64,000 nt of DNA from Acidobacteriota bacterium. GTDB taxonomy: Bacteria; Acidobacteriota; Terriglobia; Acidiferrales; UBA7541. The stretch is from the NCBI GenBank assembly GCA_013289695.1, contig JABCZK010000001.1:186001-250000 (forward strand). The letters are read 5' to 3'. Positions 61,446 to 64,000 of this stretch are shown here, one piece after another; position 1 is the stretch's first letter, and each line of letters opens with the position of its first letter. A program made the position numbers and the translations under genes. The notes below the pieces were generated by a model, which ran no database searches, was not told the origin of the DNA, and saw nothing but the letters and a program-made list of their open reading frames with translations.

Positions 61446-63038
61446 CTATTGCTGTGGCGGGAAACCCACCGTGCCGGTCTCGCCCGGGAGCGGGTGCGGT
61501 GCGGCAAGAAATGGAAACTGCGCCAGTAGCGGCTGATCGTTTCCACCGTAGGGAGCCACGTTGCCCGAGACATTTCCCACCTGCGCATCCGGTTTGATCC
61601 AGTCAGTTCCTTGCAGCACCGCCAAGACGCGCCGGTCCGTTGCAAAGTTCAAAGCACCGGGGCGCGGTGGTCCGCTGCCGGGCACGCCGAGACTCGACGG
61701 GAAATTGACGTCGGCAAGCTGCCGCGCAAATTGCAGCAGGATGTCGGTGACGGTATCGGCAGGCCGTCTCCCGTTCTGGAGGCCGAAAGCTCCCAGACCG
61801 AGTTGCGGATCGGCATTACCCCCGACTGCCGCCGCACCAGGGAGAATTCCGGTCGGAAGCTGGTCAAGATTGAGCCGCAGAACATCCGGTAACAGCGCAA
61901 CCCTGAGTAGGTTTTTGTTCGTGTTGTTGAAGCTTGCAGGCAGCAGCAGAGGTGCACCATGGCCAACGCCGGGATTCGTACCACTTGCGTCCGTGAACCC
62001 CAATGCCGTGAGCAGCCCGGCACGGCCGGCAATGGTGTTCCCTGTCCCGTCGTTGTCCGTGATCGTCAAAGCATCCGGAACCAATGAGGAGAAGTTCTGC
62101 GTGTCGTCTTCAGGTCGCGTGGCATTAAATGCGTCGCGCATGATGGAGGGCACGAAGACAGTCTTGAAGAGTTGCTGTCCGACACGCTGGAACTGCATGT
62201 AAGTGCCATCCAGACCGAACTCGTGCTCGGGATCAGCTGCTTTCCCCTTCATGCTGGTCGTTCCCCAAATGCCGACGAGCCCCTTCACACCGAGAAAACC
62301 GGAGCCCGCGACGTCACTTTTGGGAAGTTCAATTGCTATCGAGGTCACGTTGAAGCCGCCGAAGCCGTCAACCCCGCTCGTGAGATTGGTGTGAATCGGC
62401 CTGCCACGCAGCGCCCCGAGCGCGAAACCAGGATAGTTGCGGAACACGTCCTGGTTGTTCGCGAGAATCCGATTGAGTTGGCCGACGTCGGTGACGAATG
62501 GATCGTCACGCAAACCAGTGAACACTTGAATGTTGCCTTGCTGCAGTGTCTGTCCCGTGCAACCCTTCACGGACGGCTGGTGTTCCAGCACGATATTCCT
62601 GGTGCCGGTGACTTGCGGTCGGGCGGGCCCGTAGACCTTGACCATCTGGCCCGAAGCGCACGTGGTCGTGGGAACGTTTTCAAAGACCGCTTGAATCACC
62701 AAGTCTTCCACGGCCTGCTGGTCGTGAGCAATCTTGAATTGGTACAGAAAATCCGGCGAATAATGGTAGGTGGGTGTCTCGGCGGGAACTGCGAAGGGAT
62801 TGACGTCCATGATCAAAACAAGCTGCGAAGCGTCATTCGGATCAAGAAACGCGAAGATATCGGTGATATCTCCTTCCCCGTTCGCATCTGCCGTTGGAGA
62901 ATCTCGGTGGTCAGAAGCCAGTGTTCTGGCCGGCGAATAAAAACCTGCGCCAACCAGAACGACGAAGGCCATTAACGCCATCGAGATTTGCTCCCACGTG
63001 CGGCTGAGAGAAAGGTCAAATCTCTTTCTTGTCTTCAC
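61446..63038 (-). CDS. Exported DUF4331 protein
   Basis: Translation probably starts at GTG 63038, which has GGAGGAG 7 nt upstream (an open frame runs 8 codons further). The 530-residue product has a leader (ISMALMAFVVLVGAGFYSPA) and the DUF4331 signature SDHRDSPTADANGEGDITDI (DHRDSP at 43-48) with FAFLDPND. Two Cys occur in TTTCASGQMV and VKGCTGQ. The family is widespread in exported proteins with no known function; its Asp/His-rich start could bind metal. It heads the operon with the TPR and transporter genes. Confidence 0.88.
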   Translation of the reverse strand: MKTRKRFDLSLSRTWEQISMALMAFVVLVGAGFYSPARTLASDHRDSPTADANGEGDITDIFAFLDPNDASQLVLIMDVNPFAVPAETPTYHYSPDFLYQFKIAHDQQAVEDLVIQAVFENVPTTTCASGQMVKVYGPARPQVTGTRNIVLEHQPSVKGCTGQTLQQGNIQVFTGLRDDPFVTDVGQLNRILANNQDVFRNYPGFALGALRGRPIHTNLTSGVDGFGGFNVTSIAIELPKSDVAGSGFLGVKGLVGIWGTTSMKGKAADPEHEFGLDGTYMQFQRVGQQLFKTVFVPSIMRDAFNATRPEDDTQNFSSLVPDALTITDNDGTGNTIAGRAGLLTALGFTDASGTNPGVGHGAPLLLPASFNNTNKNLLRVALLPDVLRLNLDQLPTGILPGAAAVGGNADPQLGLGAFGLQNGRRPADTVTDILLQFARQLADVNFPSSLGVPGSGPPRPGALNFATDRRVLAVLQGTDWIKPDAQVGNVSGNVAPYGGNDQPLLAQFPFLAAPHPLPGETGTVGFPPQQ

Positions 63039-63324
63039 TGTCTTACTCCTCCTTGAGGTCAAACGTGGGCGGCGAGACAGTCTGCACCGGGACGTGAGTG
63101 AGACTTACTCTCCGTGGTCTTAGGTATCGTGGAATGGGTCAGCCGGATTAGTTGGGACGGCCGGCTTGGCTCACTTTCTGGCGCATGTTACGCCTTTCCC
63201 GATCCCCACGCAGCGAAATTGTCACTAAGAAGAAGCCCGAGCGAAATCCGCGGAATTTCTTCGCCTTTGTTTTGCCCGACCAGAAGTGACCAAGACTCGC
63301 GGGTCGAACGAATCGCGGAAGGGC

Positions 63325-63744
63325 TTATTTGGGGAACATCGTCGGAGGCGGTTCGGGCGCTGCGGCTTCTTCGTCTGACATCTCAGGGAAAGCAATTCTC
63401 CGGCATAGGTAACTAGTCACAGAGATCTGCAACAGGAGGAAATTCGCAATCAACAAGGCCCGACCGTGATTTAGGAACAGCAAGCTTCCTGGAACTAACA
63501 AACAGATGCCAGCTAAGCGGCAAGCACGATAGGACCAGTTCTGCGTGCGGACGATGTAGGCAAAACCCAGAGCCCAAAGGAAGCCGAGCGCGGCGTCAGC
63601 GCAGGCGACAGCGCACATGAAGCCCAAGCGATCGCCTACATCGAATGTTCCAGCGGGAACCGACAAAAGCCAGAAAAGCGCCCATAAAGAGACGCAAACA
63701 CCCTCTGCGACTCCAATCACTCGTCCAGTGGACGGCGCTTTCAT
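63325..63744 (-). CDS. Small four-span membrane protein
   Basis: The 139-residue product has hydrophobic spans VAEGVCVSLWALFWLLSVPA, LGFMCAVACADAALGFLWAL, LAGICLLVPGSLLFL and ALLIANFLLLQISVTSYLC, and a Pro/Glu-rich tail. No family recognised. ATG 63744 has only a weak SD. It points the same way as the DUF4331 operon, 287 nt upstream of it; a link is unproven. The gap 63039-63324 shows no other feature. Confidence 0.62.
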   Translation of the reverse strand: MKAPSTGRVIGVAEGVCVSLWALFWLLSVPAGTFDVGDRLGFMCAVACADAALGFLWALGFAYIVRTQNWSYRACRLAGICLLVPGSLLFLNHGRALLIANFLLLQISVTSYLCRRIAFPEMSDEEAAAPEPPPTMFPK

Positions 63745-63826
63745 TATGTGCCCCGTAGCATTCACGCTAACCCTTTGCAAGCATTCATGCAACAGCGCGC
63801 CTGGCAAGTAATTCGTTGTGTAGCGC

Positions 63827-63854
63827 TTGCACGGCGCAAGGACTAAAATATACT
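63827..63854 (+). promoter_or_regulatory. Promoter of the 63936 gene
   Basis: -35 TTGCAC (63827-63832), 16-nt spacer, -10 TATACT (63849-63854), about 81 nt before the ATG. Confidence 0.6.
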
Positions 63855-63935
63855 CAGGCCGCCGGCCACGCGTTCGTCGTTATGCCGGTACCGGGCGGCG
63901 CATTTTGCAATAAAAGTGCTCCGGAGGTGCTTTTT

Positions 63936-64000
63936 ATGCCTAACAAAACCAGCACCAAAGTTTTTGGCCTGTTGCTTGTCGCCTTCGCTTGTTTCAGCAC
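63936..64000 (+). CDS. 5' end of an exported protein gene, cut by window edge
   Basis: ATG 63936 has GGAGG about 9 nt upstream. Only 21 codons are visible, MPNKTSTKVFGLLLVAFACF, which is a signal-peptide start. A good promoter lies upstream. The function cannot be told from this. Confidence 0.6.
   Translation, partial: MPNKTSTKVFGLLLVAFACFS

Overview
The window is a high-GC bacterial chromosome segment, most likely from an Acidobacteriota (Terriglobia-type) genome. This is inferred from the mix of gene families: an ADOP-type permease, a BlaI/BlaR1 pair whose BlaR1 ends in a coiled coil, a GWxTD-domain protein, a DUF4097 repeat protein, a DUF1844 protein and several exported proteins rich in Gly, Gln or Pro. 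No phage, IS element, CRISPR array or rRNA was seen. One tRNA (Phe, GAA) is present. The GWxTD gene looks more AT-rich than its neighbours by eye.

Layout. 1-9.5 kb: truncated ADOP permease, bactofilin, Gly/Trp-rich exported protein, DMT transporter, then a minus-strand run mazG > GNAT > MenC/NSAR-like enolase, and a frameshifted exported protein. 9.6-16 kb: ATP-grasp ligase coupled to a flavin monooxygenase, a GNAT, blaI-blaR1 with a visible promoter/operator, and DUF1844. 16-23 kb: PhnP-like hydrolase, ribF, polX, DUF4097, inositol-phosphate synthase. 23-29 kb: PilT-type ATPase, exported protein, glnA, PEBP protein, and a three-gene overlapping cassette (RHH-like regulator, 4-TM protein, unknown). 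28.9-41 kb: central metabolism (icd, mdh, sdhCAB) interleaved with a lipocalin-like protein, a GT39-type transferase, twin cyclophilins, an M19 dipeptidase and an SDR. 42-50 kb: GWxTD, GAF and Gln-rich proteins, then a polyamine neighbourhood (pyruvoyl arginine decarboxylase, deoxyhypusine-synthase-like enzyme, agmatinase-like protein). 50-57 kb: RNase J, a GNAT, uppP, ftsK and tRNA-Phe, with near-identical palindromic repeat arrays on both sides of the GNAT-uppP-ftsK block. 57-63 kb: a minus-strand operon of DUF4331 protein, TPR protein and a double-module nickel/cobalt-type transporter.

How genes work together. icd, mdh and sdhCAB supply TCA-cycle steps. ArgDC, the agmatinase-like protein and the DHS-like enzyme plausibly form an arginine-to-polyamine route, but the agmatinase-like protein has lost several usual metal ligands. 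The MenC-like enzyme beside a COG3375-type GNAT resembles the known N-succinylamino-acid racemase pairing. The DUF4331/TPR/transporter operon is the best candidate for an undescribed system: an exported DUF4331 protein and a TPR protein translated with a transporter that fuses an RcnA-like and a UreH/NiCoT-like module.

Intergenic DNA carries several dispersed repeat families: perfect palindromes, TGTAGCG-type hairpins, GGAG-periodic tracts and GTCATCC...GGATCT units. One palindrome lies in frame inside mazG. All functional calls are from reading the sequence; no database search was run.
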